DNA of 64,000 bases from JBFGFX01 sp965232455 (lineage in GTDB: Bacteria > Pseudomonadota > Gammaproteobacteria > Steroidobacterales > Woeseiaceae), in contig OZ246981.1 in assembly GCA_965232455.1 (NCBI GenBank), positions 5,782,429-5,846,428 on the forward strand, read 5' to 3'. The translations under genes were made by a program, and so were the position numbers. Within the stretch, counting starts at the first letter, position 1. The number at the start of each line of letters is the position of its first letter. Shown here piece by piece: positions 24,381 to 32,996 of this stretch. Below the pieces are notes generated by a model. It worked only from the letters and a program-made list of their open reading frames with translations, was not told where the DNA came from and ran no database searches.

Positions 24381-25122
24381 ATCGCTGTCACGCGCCATAC
24401 GCGGATCCAGGTTGCCGGCGTTGAGCGCGGTTCTGCTTTGCGGTGCGTCTCAGGTCCACGCAGCGGATTGTGTCATCTTTCTCCATGGGCTGGCGCGCAC
24501 GTCGGCATCAATGGAAAAGGTCGCGTCGTTCTTCGAGGATTCCGGTTACTCGGTAGCCAATGTGGGTTATCCTTCCCGCAGTTTTCCAATCGAGGAATTG
24601 GCGCCGTTGGCGATCGAGGCGGGCTTGGGCGAGTGTCCGTCGGGTGCCGGCATTCATTTTGTCACGCATTCGCTCGGCGGCATCCTGGTGCGTTATTACC
24701 TGGAGGAAAACGACATTTCCGGTCTCGGGCGCGTTGTGATGTTTGCGCCGCCAAACCAGGGCAGCGAGGTGGTCGACAGCCTGCACGGCCTGCCTGGCTT
24801 CAAGATGTTGAACGGTCCGGCGGGGCTCCAGCTGGGAACGGATGAAAACAGCGTCCCGTTGACGCTCGGGCCCGTCGATTACGAGGTTGGCATTATCGCC
24901 GGCACCGAAACGTTCAATCCGATCCTCTCGCAGTATCTCGAAAATCCGGACGACGGCAAAGTTTCGGTGGAGAATACGAAAGTTGACGGGATGTCGGACT
25001 TCCTCGTCCTGCCTCATTCCCATCCGTTCATCATGAAGTCGTCGACCGCGATCGAGCAGGCGCTTGCGTTTATCGAGACGGGTCAATTCGTACACGAATC
25101 GCCGACGGTTTCGCCGGAATAG
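24364..25122 (+). CDS. Exported alpha/beta hydrolase, lipase-like
   Basis: From the ATG at 24364 the product is 252 residues with a signal region (LPALSAVLLCGASQVHA). The oxyanion motif VIFLHGLARTSASME, the nucleophile elbow HFVTHSLGGILVRYYL, and the catalytic His in VLPHSHPFIM match triacylglycerol-lipase-type hydrolases. It would act on esters in the periplasm. The gene begins inside the end of the GFA gene. The exact start is not fixed, because no clear ribosome binding site is seen. Confidence 0.8.
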   Translation: MLQLIKSLSRAIRGSRLPALSAVLLCGASQVHAADCVIFLHGLARTSASMEKVASFFEDSGYSVANVGYPSRSFPIEELAPLAIEAGLGECPSGAGIHFVTHSLGGILVRYYLEENDISGLGRVVMFAPPNQGSEVVDSLHGLPGFKMLNGPAGLQLGTDENSVPLTLGPVDYEVGIIAGTETFNPILSQYLENPDDGKVSVENTKVDGMSDFLVLPHSHPFIMKSSTAIEQALAFIETGQFVHESPTVSPE

Positions 25123-25239
25123 GCGTTTCTTTCGTTCGCGGCGCCATTGCGCCCGCCCGAACGCTGCAATGGACTATCATGAGTAAATAAATCGGGAAAG
25201 CAGGGTTACCCCAGCTACCAGGCAAACGTGGTGAGGACT

Positions 25240-25527
25240 ATGTGTCGAAACATAAAAACGCTGTTTAATTTCGAGCCGCCGGCGACGGAGGAGGAGATGC
25301 GCTTGGCGTCGATTCAGTTCGTGCGCAAAATCAGCGGATCGACCAAACCGTCCAGGGCAAACGCGGCGGCTTTCGATACCGCGGTAGAACAAGTCACAAC
25401 GGCGGTTCGGGATCTGCTCCAGTCTTTGGTAACCGAGGCGCCGCCGAAAAACCGTGAACTTGAAGCTGAAAAAGCCAGGGCCAGGGCGAAAAAGCGCTTT
25501 GCATCGGCGTCGGCAGCCGGTGCGTAG
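25240..25527 (+). CDS. DUF2277 family protein
   Basis: The 95-residue protein starts MCRNIKTLFNFEPPATEEEM, the hallmark of the DUF2277 family, continues with SIQFVRKISGSTKPSRANAA and ends in a charged helix. It is small, cytoplasmic and of unknown function. The ATG follows GTGAGGACT. It is preceded by 117 bases without a gene. Confidence 0.88.
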   Translation: MCRNIKTLFNFEPPATEEEMRLASIQFVRKISGSTKPSRANAAAFDTAVEQVTTAVRDLLQSLVTEAPPKNRELEAEKARARAKKRFASASAAGA

Positions 25528-25665
25528 AGTCGTCCGCGCGCGTCGGCTTCGTTCGATGCATCCCGCTGAAACTCCCGTTGTCGGCATCGTCCCGTATCGC
25601 CGGCCTCGGCTGATACACTGGTCGATTGCAGGGCCTCACAACCATTCCCAGGGCGGGGTGCTCGT

Positions 25666-26052
25666 ATGACCATGACACGACCGACACGATTCGACCCTGA
25701 ATCTCAGACCGTGGCCGTTCGGCGCGATTTGGTGGCTCAGCTGGCGGCCGCGAAGGAGGACCCGCCGGCCGAGGTGGACGGCATGACCATTGGTATTGCC
25801 CGGATGAGCAGGAATTCCCCGCACGGCGGTGAGATGCATCCGGACGGAGACGAGGTGTTGTACCTGATAAGCGGGCGTGTGCGCGTTGTTTTCGAGCTTG
25901 CCGCGTTTGAAGACGTGGATTTACTTCCGGGACAAGGTTTAGTGGTGCCGAAAGGCGTCTGGCATAGGGTCGACATTCTGGAGCCTTGTGAAATCATGTA
26001 CGCAACCCCGGGGCCGGGAGGGGAATACCGACCGATAGGGTATAAGCCCTGA
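25666..26052 (+). CDS. Cupin domain protein
   Basis: The 128-residue protein is a single cupin barrel: PHGGEMHPDGDEVLYLISGR is cupin motif 1 with His and Glu metal ligands, and GQGLVVPKGVWHRVDI is motif 2 with the last His. It ends MYATPGPGGEYRPIGYKP. The metal and substrate are unknown. A second cupin gene follows 54 bases downstream, but the two proteins are not closely alike. Confidence 0.85.
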   Translation: MTMTRPTRFDPESQTVAVRRDLVAQLAAAKEDPPAEVDGMTIGIARMSRNSPHGGEMHPDGDEVLYLISGRVRVVFELAAFEDVDLLPGQGLVVPKGVWHRVDILEPCEIMYATPGPGGEYRPIGYKP

Positions 26053-26106
26053 GTCAATCCGAGAACCGGTAACCGGCGGCGCAATTCCTGTCGCAAAGAG
26101 GTGGTT

Positions 26107-26472
26107 ATGGTCATTCCCCGTAAATCCGTGATTCCGATTGACTTCGACGGACTGCGAATTTTCGACTACACGGCCAACCAGGGCTTGGAATCGTCATTCG
26201 CAATTGTCGAAGTTCCACACGGCGCGGTGCACGCCGAATCGTGGTCGAAAAGGTCCGACAAGTACTATTATGTCTGCGAAGGTGCAATTCGGTTTGTGCT
26301 GGACAACGAAGTGCATTGTCTCGAGACCGGTGATTTTTGTTTCGTACGGCTTGGCCAACACTTCAGTTATTCGAATGAGGGACCGCAGGCCGCGAGGCTG
26401 GTGTTGATGCATTCGCCGAGTTTTCGTCTGGAAGATGAAGAGTTTGTCGTACCGACCGTCGCGGAAGTTTGA
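26107..26472 (+). CDS. Cupin-like protein
   Basis: The 121-residue protein (MVIPRKSVIPIDFDGLRIFD) has a cupin-type barrel: WSKRSDKYYYVCEGAIRFVL and LETGDFCFVRLGQHFSYSNE correspond to the two motifs. The usual first-motif histidines are not obvious, so metal binding is uncertain. AAAGAGG lies 5 bases before this ATG; a GTG two codons upstream is the alternative. It follows the other cupin gene. Confidence 0.75.
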   Translation: MVIPRKSVIPIDFDGLRIFDYTANQGLESSFAIVEVPHGAVHAESWSKRSDKYYYVCEGAIRFVLDNEVHCLETGDFCFVRLGQHFSYSNEGPQAARLVLMHSPSFRLEDEEFVVPTVAEV

Positions 26473-26593
26473 CAGATGCACGTCGTTCCGGCGCTTCCTG
26501 GCGCAGTGCTTACACTCCTGCATTTGTTCAGCCGTCCCGCGGATCCCGGTGGTCCGAACCCGTTTTGGCCGTAACTGCGGAACCGTGTAGAAA

Positions 26594-27088
26594 ATGTTAA
26601 AGAACCTCGCACCTATCGCGGCAACTGCTATTGTTCTGCTGTTCCTGTTAGCCAGCGCCGTGCCGCTGATGCACTGGTTCGTGCGTGAAGGCCGGGAAGC
26701 CGAGTTGGCCAGCGGCGAGGAGCTGTGGAGCAGCCTGGGAATCTCCGATTACGATTTCACAGTCAACATGACGTGTTTTTGCCCACCGCCTGCCGGAACC
26801 GATATCCGGTTGCGCGTGAGGGACGGGCGGACGATAAGCGCGGTCGATAGCCAAAATCCCCGGAATGGCATTGTCGCCGACATGAGCGACATACCGGACA
26901 GCGTTCCGGCGATGTTTGCCGCCGTGCGATCCGCCATGGACGCCGAACCCGATTCCATTTCCGTGACCTACGACGAAGACTACGGTTTTCCCGTATCAAT
27001 CGAGATCGATCACCGGCGAGCCTACGCCGATGACGAGGTCACTTTTTCGATCATCGAGTTCGAACCGCTCGATGGCGCCGGCTATTGA
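26594..27088 (+). CDS. DUF6174-like protein with N-terminal membrane segment
   Basis: The 164-residue protein has one hydrophobic segment (PIAATAIVLLFLLASAVPLM) and an outer domain with YDFTVNMTCFCPPPAGTDIR, then VRVRDG-like LRVRDGRTISAVDS and a C-terminal DYGFPVSIEIDHR. The Y-x-F-T-v-x-x-x-CFCP pattern matches DUF6174 proteins, small exported proteins of unknown role. It stands alone on the + strand. Confidence 0.7.
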   Translation: MLKNLAPIAATAIVLLFLLASAVPLMHWFVREGREAELASGEELWSSLGISDYDFTVNMTCFCPPPAGTDIRLRVRDGRTISAVDSQNPRNGIVADMSDIPDSVPAMFAAVRSAMDAEPDSISVTYDEDYGFPVSIEIDHRRAYADDEVTFSIIEFEPLDGAGY

Positions 27089-27186
27089 GCCGCGCTGTCG
27101 ATTCGCTTGCAAGCTCTTCAATCGCGCAGGATACTCCGAGGTGACGCGACGACTAATGGCCCGTTCACCACGTACGAGGAAATCGC

Positions 27187-27570
27187 ATGCCAGCTACACC
27201 GTTTTATGCCGCAATTTTCGCGTTGCTCCTCGTCGCGCTCAGTTTCCGCACGCTGCGGCTGAGGCATAAACTCCAGGTAGGCATCGGGGACGGCGGCGAG
27301 CCTCGTCTGACGCGCGCCATTCGGGTACACGCGAACTTTTGCGAATACGTGCCGCTCGCGGTCTTGCTGATCTATTTCTTTGAACTCTTCGTCAGTCAGC
27401 GTTATTGGGTTCACGTACTGGCTATCACGCTGCTCGCCGGCAGGTTGCTTCACGCGTATGGCGTCAGCCAGGTCGGTGAGAACTACCGTTACAGGGTGGC
27501 CGGCATGGCATTGACGTTTACCGCAATCCTTGCGGCGGCCGGGAGCATACTGGCGGTCTATCTGGTCTAA
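27187..27570 (+). CDS. MAPEG family membrane protein
   Basis: The 127-residue protein has four membrane segments and the MAPEG pattern: RLRHKLQVGIGDGGEPRLTR, then AIRVHANFCEYVPLAVLLIY and GRLLHAYGVSQ. Eukaryotic members are glutathione transferases or leukotriene synthases; bacterial ones of this short type (YecN-like) have no firm function. A second MAPEG gene lies at 38696-39088. Confidence 0.88.
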   Translation: MPATPFYAAIFALLLVALSFRTLRLRHKLQVGIGDGGEPRLTRAIRVHANFCEYVPLAVLLIYFFELFVSQRYWVHVLAITLLAGRLLHAYGVSQVGENYRYRVAGMALTFTAILAAAGSILAVYLV

Positions 27571-27618
27571 GTGTCAGGCGTTGTTTAAGTATATGAATTA
27601 ACTGTAAAAGATGGCCAT

Positions 27619-28050
27619 ATGATGATGTTGCGGAGCGACAGAAGTCCAGGTTTGTTGGCCGCCGGGCTGTTGACGGCGGCTTTGTTCGCCGGCTGTGGGG
27701 AAACGTCACCGGAACCCTCCGCGGCGGAACAAGCCCTGAACGAATTACAATCGAAGTACGACGAACTCACGAAAGACAGGTTCGACGATCCCATTCAATG
27801 GGCGTCCGACGATCTCGAAAACATCGGCGACTGGGAATACAAGGTGGTGGATCTCACCGCTGTACCGACCGACAAACTGGAGTCCGAGCTGAACGCGTTC
27901 GGTGACGACCGGTGGGAGGTCATCTGGATCGACGAGGCGCGCGGCGGCAGGGTGGTGATACTCAAGCGGCCGGCGGTCAGCCTGCGGTCGAGGATCCCGT
28001 TGTCGCAGCTCGGGCGGATGGTCATCGGCGGGTCCGAAAGTGAGCAGTGA
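27619..28050 (+). CDS. Putative lipoprotein with DUF4177-like domain
   Basis: The 143-residue protein has a lipoprotein signal (SPGLLAAGLLTAALFAGC) and an acidic mature part. The segment WEYKVVDLTAVPTDKLESEL followed by GDDRWEVIWIDEARGGRVVI resembles the small domain in which a strand, a helix and W-E-v form a DUF4177-like fold. Function is unknown. It is followed 42 bases on by another small lipoprotein gene. Confidence 0.65.
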   Translation: MMMLRSDRSPGLLAAGLLTAALFAGCGETSPEPSAAEQALNELQSKYDELTKDRFDDPIQWASDDLENIGDWEYKVVDLTAVPTDKLESELNAFGDDRWEVIWIDEARGGRVVILKRPAVSLRSRIPLSQLGRMVIGGSESEQ

Positions 28051-28092
28051 CACGTGCGTGAATCACCGTGACCCCCACGGCCTGGAGGACGA

Positions 28093-28422
28093 ATGAGAGT
28101 TCCCGGCATGCTCGCCGTTTTATTCGTGACGGGTTGTGCGCAAACTCCCGCTCAGGAAGAGGAGATCGCCTATTCGTCGAGCTGGTTTGCCTGCAAGTCG
28201 CGGTTCAACTGCGTCGTCGTGTACGATGCGTTCTGTCAGCTCAAGGCGGTAAACAGAAGGTATTCGCTGATCTATCAGGATTGGTCGTTGCAGGAAGTCA
28301 TCCGGCAGGGGGAACGAGTCGTGTGTCCCCGACCGGACCGCTTCAATGAGGTGGCGGGTTGCGTAAGGGGCAGCTGTGTTTATCCGTTCAGCCTGGGCGA
28401 TTTTTCCGGTGATTCGTCGTAG
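28093..28422 (+). CDS. Small cysteine-rich putative lipoprotein
   Basis: The 109-residue protein begins MRVPGMLAVLFVTGCAQTPA, with a lipobox VTGC. The mature part has seven more Cys (SSWFACKSRFNCVVVYDAFC, VVCPRP, GCVRGSC), which is typical of disulfide-bonded periplasmic proteins. No family is recognised. GGAGG lies just upstream of the ATG. Confidence 0.6.
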   Translation: MRVPGMLAVLFVTGCAQTPAQEEEIAYSSSWFACKSRFNCVVVYDAFCQLKAVNRRYSLIYQDWSLQEVIRQGERVVCPRPDRFNEVAGCVRGSCVYPFSLGDFSGDSS

Positions 28423-28535
28423 GCGAGGTACGGCGATCGGTCCGGCCACACGCGCCGTGCAGTTGTTCGGATCGAACCGGCGATGCCCGCGCAACAATTG
28501 GGCGCGTGGACAAGCCTCTGAGATGGATGCAATAA

Positions 28536-28844
28536 ATGCTTGAATTGCGGCCAAACTGCGAATACTGCGACAAAGACCTCCCACCCTCTTCCGCCGCCGC
28601 CAGAATCTGCACGTACGAATGCACGTTCTGCGCCGACTGCGTCGAAAATCATCTTCATGACGTTTGCCCCAACTGCGGAGGAGGTTTTGCGCCGCGACCC
28701 GTTCGGCCCGGTATCGAACGGCGTCCCGGTACCGGTTTGCCCAGGCATCCGGCGTCAAGCAAGCGCGTTCATCTGAAGTTCGACCGCAAGGAAATCGCGG
28801 ACTTCGTGGCCGGGCTTCGGCACCTGGCGCCGGAAGACCGATAG
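28536..28844 (+). CDS. DUF1272 zinc-ribbon protein
   Basis: The 102-residue protein starts MLELRPNCEYCDKDLPPSSA and has the Cys pairs of DUF1272 (CEYC, CTYECTFCADCVENHLHDVC, CPNCGG), then ends FAPRPVRPGIERRPG plus a short tail. The Cys pattern suggests two zinc sites. The family is usually about 60-90 residues; here a 30-residue tail is added. Function is unknown. Confidence 0.88.
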   Translation: MLELRPNCEYCDKDLPPSSAAARICTYECTFCADCVENHLHDVCPNCGGGFAPRPVRPGIERRPGTGLPRHPASSKRVHLKFDRKEIADFVAGLRHLAPEDR

Positions 28845-28877
28845 TAAAGAAGAGAATGGGTCGGAGAGTATACGAGC

Positions 28878-29279
28878 ATGACTGAGGTGATTGAGGAAAC
28901 GCCGGCGCCCGATGAGTACCGATCGCTCCGTGTCGCGGCGGGCCTGAGCCCAAAATCGGAAGATGCGGCCGAGAAGGGCTTGCCGGGCACGTTGTTTTCC
29001 GTTTGCGTTCGCAAAAACGGGACTCTGATCGGGATGGGTCGAATCATCGGCGATGGCGGGCTGAATTACGAAATCGTGGATATGGCCGTTCATCCCGACC
29101 ACCAGAGGCGGGGACTCGGATCGAGGATCATGGAGTCGTTGATGACCTGGCTGCGGGCGAATGCGCCCGAGTCGGCCTACGTTTGCCTGATTGCGGACCA
29201 CGGAGCACCCGCATTGTATGAGAAGTTCGGTTTTGAGTTTACTGCGCCGGTGTCGGTGGGCATGGCCATCCGACTTTAG
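28878..29279 (+). CDS. GNAT family N-acetyltransferase
   Basis: The 133-residue protein has the acetyl-CoA-binding signature VHPDHQRRGLGSRIMESLMT near residue 72, preceded by the strand NYEIVDMAV and followed by GAPALYEKFGFEFTAP. The start MTEVIEETPAPDEYRSLR matches a common group of small GNAT proteins. The substrate is unknown. It is one of three GNAT genes in this region. Confidence 0.88.
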   Translation: MTEVIEETPAPDEYRSLRVAAGLSPKSEDAAEKGLPGTLFSVCVRKNGTLIGMGRIIGDGGLNYEIVDMAVHPDHQRRGLGSRIMESLMTWLRANAPESAYVCLIADHGAPALYEKFGFEFTAPVSVGMAIRL

Positions 29280-29338
29280 CCCGCACGACGAACGGATCGG
29301 AAACGACACCCGAGGTACCCCCATGAACGGAGCGAACG

Positions 29339-29983
29339 ATGCGGCAAGTGGCGTTTTTCGATCTTGACGGTACCTTGACCGATCCGAAGGCAGGCATCAC
29401 GTGCTGTATCGCGTATGCGCTGGACAAAATGGGCAAGGCCGTGCCCTCTGTAAAGGAACTCGAGGAGTGGATCGGACCGCCGTTGTTCGATTCGTTCCAC
29501 GGCCATCTCGGATCGAAAGCGCTCGCCGCGGACGCGCTGCGGCTGTACCGGGACCGGTTTTCGCGTGTCGGAATGTACGAAAACGAAATTTACGCCGACG
29601 TCGAGAGCGTGCTGGAAAAGGTTTCTCGAAACTGCGACGCGATGTTTGTGGTGACCTCCAAACCGCGCGTATTCGCGGAGCCGATCGTCCAGCACTTTGG
29701 AATCGCGCCCTTTTTCGAGCGGGTATACGGCAGCGAACTCGACGGAACTTTGGCGGACAAGGGTGAGCTCATTGCACACGTAATGCGCAACGAGTCGATC
29801 CGTGCAAGCCGCATAACGATGATTGGGGACAGGCAGCATGATATCGCCGGTGCACGTGCAAACGGCGTCCGATCGATAGGCGCGCTGTGGGGCTACGGTT
29901 CGCGTCACGAGTTGGAAGACGCCGGTGCGGACGTAATCTGTCAGTCGATTGTCGATCTTCCACCGTTGTTGGGTCGCGGATAA
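29339..29983 (+). CDS. HAD superfamily hydrolase (phosphoglycolate-phosphatase-like)
   Basis: The 214-residue protein has all four HAD motifs: VAFFDLDGTLTDP at the N-terminus with the nucleophile Asp, VVTSKPR around residue 105, the Lys in the LADKGELIAHV region, and MIGDRQHDIAGARANGVR. A four-helix cap of the GPH type lies between motifs 1 and 2. Substrate is unknown. A second HAD gene begins 3 bases after the stop, so the two are likely one unit. Confidence 0.85.
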   Translation: MRQVAFFDLDGTLTDPKAGITCCIAYALDKMGKAVPSVKELEEWIGPPLFDSFHGHLGSKALAADALRLYRDRFSRVGMYENEIYADVESVLEKVSRNCDAMFVVTSKPRVFAEPIVQHFGIAPFFERVYGSELDGTLADKGELIAHVMRNESIRASRITMIGDRQHDIAGARANGVRSIGALWGYGSRHELEDAGADVICQSIVDLPPLLGRG

Positions 29984-29986
29984 GCC

Positions 29987-30601
29987 ATGCGGCAGGCGGT
30001 GATTGTCGACGTTGACGGCACCTTGCTTCGGTCGGCCGAGCAGGACGACAGATTGTATCGCCGCGCCGTCGAGAGGGTGCTTGGCGCGGTGCGGCTACGG
30101 CCGGATCTGCGCGACTACACGCGGGTCACCGACACGGGCATTCTGCTGCAGATTCTCGAGGACAATGCGATTGCCGTTTCGGAAGCCGTGGTTGCGGACG
30201 TCAAGGCTGCGTTTTTCGCCGGTATCGACGAGTACATAAAAGAACAGGGGCCGTTCGAGGCCCTGCCCGGCGCCAGGCGGTTCGTCGCCCGGTTGAAGGA
30301 GTCCTCGTCGGCCGGGCTTACCATTGCGACCGGTGGCTGGCGAACCTCCGCCGAAATGAAACTCAGGACCGCGGAATTCGATACGGTGGGCGTACCATTT
30401 GCGACCTCCGATGACGCGATCGAACGGGTCGACATCATGCGTATTGCGTTAGACTCCCTGGGTGGCAACTTCGACACCGTCACCTATTACGGCGATGCCC
30501 ATTGGGACCGGGAAGCAAGCCGTCGGTTGGGTTGGCGTTTTTGCGCGGTCGGTCCGACGCTCGGCGGTATAAAAACGTTTGATCACGAATTCGCGGATTG
30601 A
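29987..30601 (+). CDS. HAD superfamily hydrolase
   Basis: The 204-residue protein begins MRQAVIVDVDGTLLRSAEQD (HAD motif 1), has a helical cap, IATGGWRTSAEMKL as motif 2, and TVTYYGDAHWDREASRRLGW as motif 4. It is adjacent to, and coupled with, the HAD gene at 29339. The two share the MRQ-V N-terminus but differ in cap sequence, so a local duplication is possible but old. Confidence 0.82.
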   Translation: MRQAVIVDVDGTLLRSAEQDDRLYRRAVERVLGAVRLRPDLRDYTRVTDTGILLQILEDNAIAVSEAVVADVKAAFFAGIDEYIKEQGPFEALPGARRFVARLKESSSAGLTIATGGWRTSAEMKLRTAEFDTVGVPFATSDDAIERVDIMRIALDSLGGNFDTVTYYGDAHWDREASRRLGWRFCAVGPTLGGIKTFDHEFAD

Positions 30602-30619
30602 CAATGCGGAGCAGCAACC

Positions 30620-31075
30620 ATGATGTCAAGAACCAAGGGACCCATCCCGCCGGTCATATTTCTGGTATTCCTGCTTATCGAAATCGCACTACACAAGTGG
30701 TTCCCGGTTTCAACAGTGCTGCCGTCGCCCTGGAATTTTGCCGGCGTAATCCTGATCGTCGTGGGTGTGCTGATCGTCATCGGTCCTGCAAGTTCGTTTT
30801 CGCGGGCCGGAACCACGATAAAGCCGTTTCAGGAGTCGTCGTCACTGGTAACGACGGGCATGTACCGCATAACCCGTAATCCCATGTACCTGGGCATGGT
30901 CACCGTTTTGACCGGCGTGGCGGCTCTCACCGGAAGCTTGAGTCCGTTCGTCATGCCGGTCCTGTTTGTGCCGGCGTTGAATGCGCGGGTAATCCGGCAC
31001 GAGGAGGAGATGCTTGAAGAGCGTTTCGGGGAAGAGTATCGCGCGTTCAAACAATCGGTCAGGCGCTGGATCTAG
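30620..31075 (+). CDS. Isoprenylcysteine carboxyl methyltransferase (ICMT) family protein
   Basis: The 151-residue membrane protein has four hydrophobic segments and the family motif TTGMYRITRNPMYLGMV near residue 79, followed by RVIRHEEEMLEERFGEEYRA. These are the SAM- and substrate-binding hallmarks of bacterial ICMT/PEMT-like methyltransferases. The substrate is not known; some relatives methylate lipids. It ends 9 bases before the next gene. Confidence 0.85.
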   Translation: MMSRTKGPIPPVIFLVFLLIEIALHKWFPVSTVLPSPWNFAGVILIVVGVLIVIGPASSFSRAGTTIKPFQESSSLVTTGMYRITRNPMYLGMVTVLTGVAALTGSLSPFVMPVLFVPALNARVIRHEEEMLEERFGEEYRAFKQSVRRWI

Positions 31076-31084
31076 GGCTGCCGC

Positions 31085-31564
31085 GTGAATTTTACGGAAC
31101 GGCCCGCAAAATCGGGGGACGGGGAGGCGATACTGGCGTTGATGCCGAGACTGGCGGCGTTCGAGCTGCCGGATTCCCGCACGGCCGAACATCTGTGGAT
31201 GCACGACGCCGCGTTGCTGCGTCGTTGGCTCAGCGGCGAGACTGACAACTGTCTCGTGCACGTTGTCGAAGACGAAACCGGCAGGATAGTCGGCTTTGCC
31301 ATGGTCAGTTTACGTCCGGAAATGCTGAGCCGGGAACCGAGTGCGCATCTCGAGGCAATCGCCGTCGGGCCGGGCGTCGAGGGGAAGGGTGTCGGAAAGA
31401 TGCTGCTCAACTCGATCGAAGAGGACGCGGCGTCGCGTGGCGCGCTGACGATGACCTTACACGTGTTTTCGAGGAATAGCCGGGCACGAGCGTTTTACGA
31501 GCGGTCCGGGTACGACGGTGAACTCATGCGTTACATCAAACCCCTGCAAGAGGAGAGTAGCTAG
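31085..31564 (+). CDS. GNAT family N-acetyltransferase
   Basis: The 159-residue protein starts with GTG (AGGGCTGCCGC upstream) and has the GNAT core: LEAIAVGPGVEGKGVGKMLL near residue 97 binds acetyl-CoA, and FSRNSRARAFYERSGYDGEL is the C-terminal motif B region. The substrate is unknown. It may be co-transcribed with the ICMT-family gene, 9 bases upstream. Confidence 0.85.
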   Translation: MNFTERPAKSGDGEAILALMPRLAAFELPDSRTAEHLWMHDAALLRRWLSGETDNCLVHVVEDETGRIVGFAMVSLRPEMLSREPSAHLEAIAVGPGVEGKGVGKMLLNSIEEDAASRGALTMTLHVFSRNSRARAFYERSGYDGELMRYIKPLQEESS

Positions 31565-31595
31565 CCGGGTTCTGGCACGTGGCATTGGTGCGATC

Positions 31596-32357
31596 TTGTC
31601 TTCATTCGAGGGAAAAAAAGTGCTGGTAACGGGAGGGTCGCGCGGCATCGGCCGCGCGATCGCGTTGGCGTTCGCCGAACGCGGAGCCGGTGTGTCGATG
31701 ATTTACCGGCGCAATAAGTCGGCGGCCGACGCGACAATGACCAGGCTTGCAGGCGACGGCCATGCGGCCATCCAGGCGGACGTGTCAAAGCCGGATGGTG
31801 CGCAGGCTGCCGTGCAGCGCAGCGTCGAGGCGTTGGGCGGCCTGGACGTCGTCGTGAACAACGCGGGCATTTTCCTGCCGCATCGACTGACCGAGGTCGA
31901 GTATGCCGATTGGCAATCCGCATGGCGCGGCACGCTGGACACCAATCTGATCGGGCCGGCGAACCTGTGTTACGCGGCGGCAAACTACATGATCGGCGAG
32001 GGCGGCGGAAAAATCGTCAACGTGTCCTCTCGCGGCGCCTTTCGCGGCGAACCGGATGCTCCGGCGTATGCCGCGAGCAAAGCCGGGCTCAACGCGCTGA
32101 GCCAGTCGCTTGCCGTGGCGCTGGCGCCGCACGGGGTTTTTGTGGGTGTCGTTGCACCGGGTTTCGTCGATACCGACATGGCGGAGGAATCGCTGCGCGG
32201 CGCGTCCGGTGTTGCCATCCGCAAACAGAGTCCGCTCGGCCGGGTCGGTTTTCCTCGGGAAGTGGCGAACACCGTGCTGTTCCTCGCCTCCGACGACATC
32301 GAGTTCGCCACCGGCGCTATAATCGACGTGAACGGCGCGTCGTATTTGCGGTCGTAG
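31596..32357 (+). CDS. Short-chain dehydrogenase/reductase, FabG-like
   Basis: The product of about 253 residues has TGGSRGIGRAIALAFAERG, VVNNAGIFLPHR, NVSSRGAF with the catalytic Ser, and YAASKAGLNALS with the Tyr-Lys pair; the C-terminus GAIIDVNGASYL is FabG-like. It would reduce a carbonyl with NAD(P)H. The start is uncertain: the frame is open from before the end of the GNAT gene, and I take the TTG at 31596 because it gives the normal distance to the first strand. Confidence 0.82.
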   Translation: MSSFEGKKVLVTGGSRGIGRAIALAFAERGAGVSMIYRRNKSAADATMTRLAGDGHAAIQADVSKPDGAQAAVQRSVEALGGLDVVVNNAGIFLPHRLTEVEYADWQSAWRGTLDTNLIGPANLCYAAANYMIGEGGGKIVNVSSRGAFRGEPDAPAYAASKAGLNALSQSLAVALAPHGVFVGVVAPGFVDTDMAEESLRGASGVAIRKQSPLGRVGFPREVANTVLFLASDDIEFATGAIIDVNGASYLRS

Positions 32358-32452
32358 GTATACTTGAGTGAATAAGCCAGGGCCTGTTGACACTATGAGA
32401 GAGATCGCTGTTGAGCCCCAAATAGCGCCAATCAGGGCGCCTGGGTAAGGCC

Positions 32453-32680
32453 GTGGCCGACACCGCCGGAAACCGTACTCCCTGGATTCTGTGGCCGTTC
32501 GTCGCGGTGTGGCGGCTGCTGACGCTGTTGCTCGAAGTCACCGGCCGCATCGTCTGCGCCGCGCTCGGTTTGACGCTAACCGCGGTTGGCGTGACGGTCG
32601 CGCTGACGGTGGTGGGTGCTCCTCTCGGCGTCCCGCTGGCGGTCCTCGGCGTCCTGTTGATCGTTCGCGCGCTGTTCTGA
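32453..32680 (+). CDS. Small membrane protein of unknown function
   Basis: The 75-residue protein starts with GTG and is mostly hydrophobic, with two to three membrane segments (WPFVAVWRLLTLLLEVTG, ALGLTLTAVGVTVALTVVGA, LGVPLAVLGVLLIVRAL). It lacks charged loops of note. I recognise no family. It is followed 27 bases on by another small membrane protein gene. Confidence 0.55.
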   Translation: MADTAGNRTPWILWPFVAVWRLLTLLLEVTGRIVCAALGLTLTAVGVTVALTVVGAPLGVPLAVLGVLLIVRALF

Positions 32681-32707
32681 AAGCCCGTCCGTTTCGTACA
32701 CTGAGCG

Positions 32708-32905
32708 ATGAGTACTTCGGCAATCGGTCTTTTGGTGGCGATCGTGATGATTGTGGTCATCTGGTTCGTATTCGTGGCGCCGGCCGAGCGCCGCTACCAC
32801 GAGCGAAAGCTGAAGCTGATGCAGGAGCGTATCGAGCGTCGGCAGCGGCATCTGCAGGAGCGGCAATCGAACAAATCCGCCGAGATGCCGGAAGTCGATC
32901 AGTGA
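32708..32905 (+). CDS. Small single-span membrane protein
   Basis: The 65-residue protein has one N-terminal hydrophobic segment (GLLVAIVMIVVIWFVFVAPA) and then a highly charged, Arg/Glu/Gln-rich helix (RKLKLMQERIERRQRHLQE) likely to form a coiled coil in the cytoplasm. No family is recognised. It follows the other small membrane protein gene. Confidence 0.55.
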   Translation: MSTSAIGLLVAIVMIVVIWFVFVAPAERRYHERKLKLMQERIERRQRHLQERQSNKSAEMPEVDQ

Positions 32906-32996
32906 ACGTGTGCGGCCCGTGCGGGCTTGTTGCTCGCTACCGCCAGGCGTTCAATACACTATAATTCTGCCTCTTCGCCGAGGTCGACACTGACGT

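Noticed and set aside
32382..32396. GGCCTGTTGACACTA here and GACCTGTTAACGCTA at 48874 look alike, with GGGCCTGTTGTATAC at 35364
   Set aside because: The similarity is confined to about 13 bases and flanks do not align, so I do not call it a repeat family without a genome-wide count.
32960..32965. A perfect TATAAT upstream of the GNAT gene at 32997
   Set aside because: No -35 hexamer lies at 16-18 bases; TTGTTG and TTGCTC are too far away. Noted only in the gene entry.
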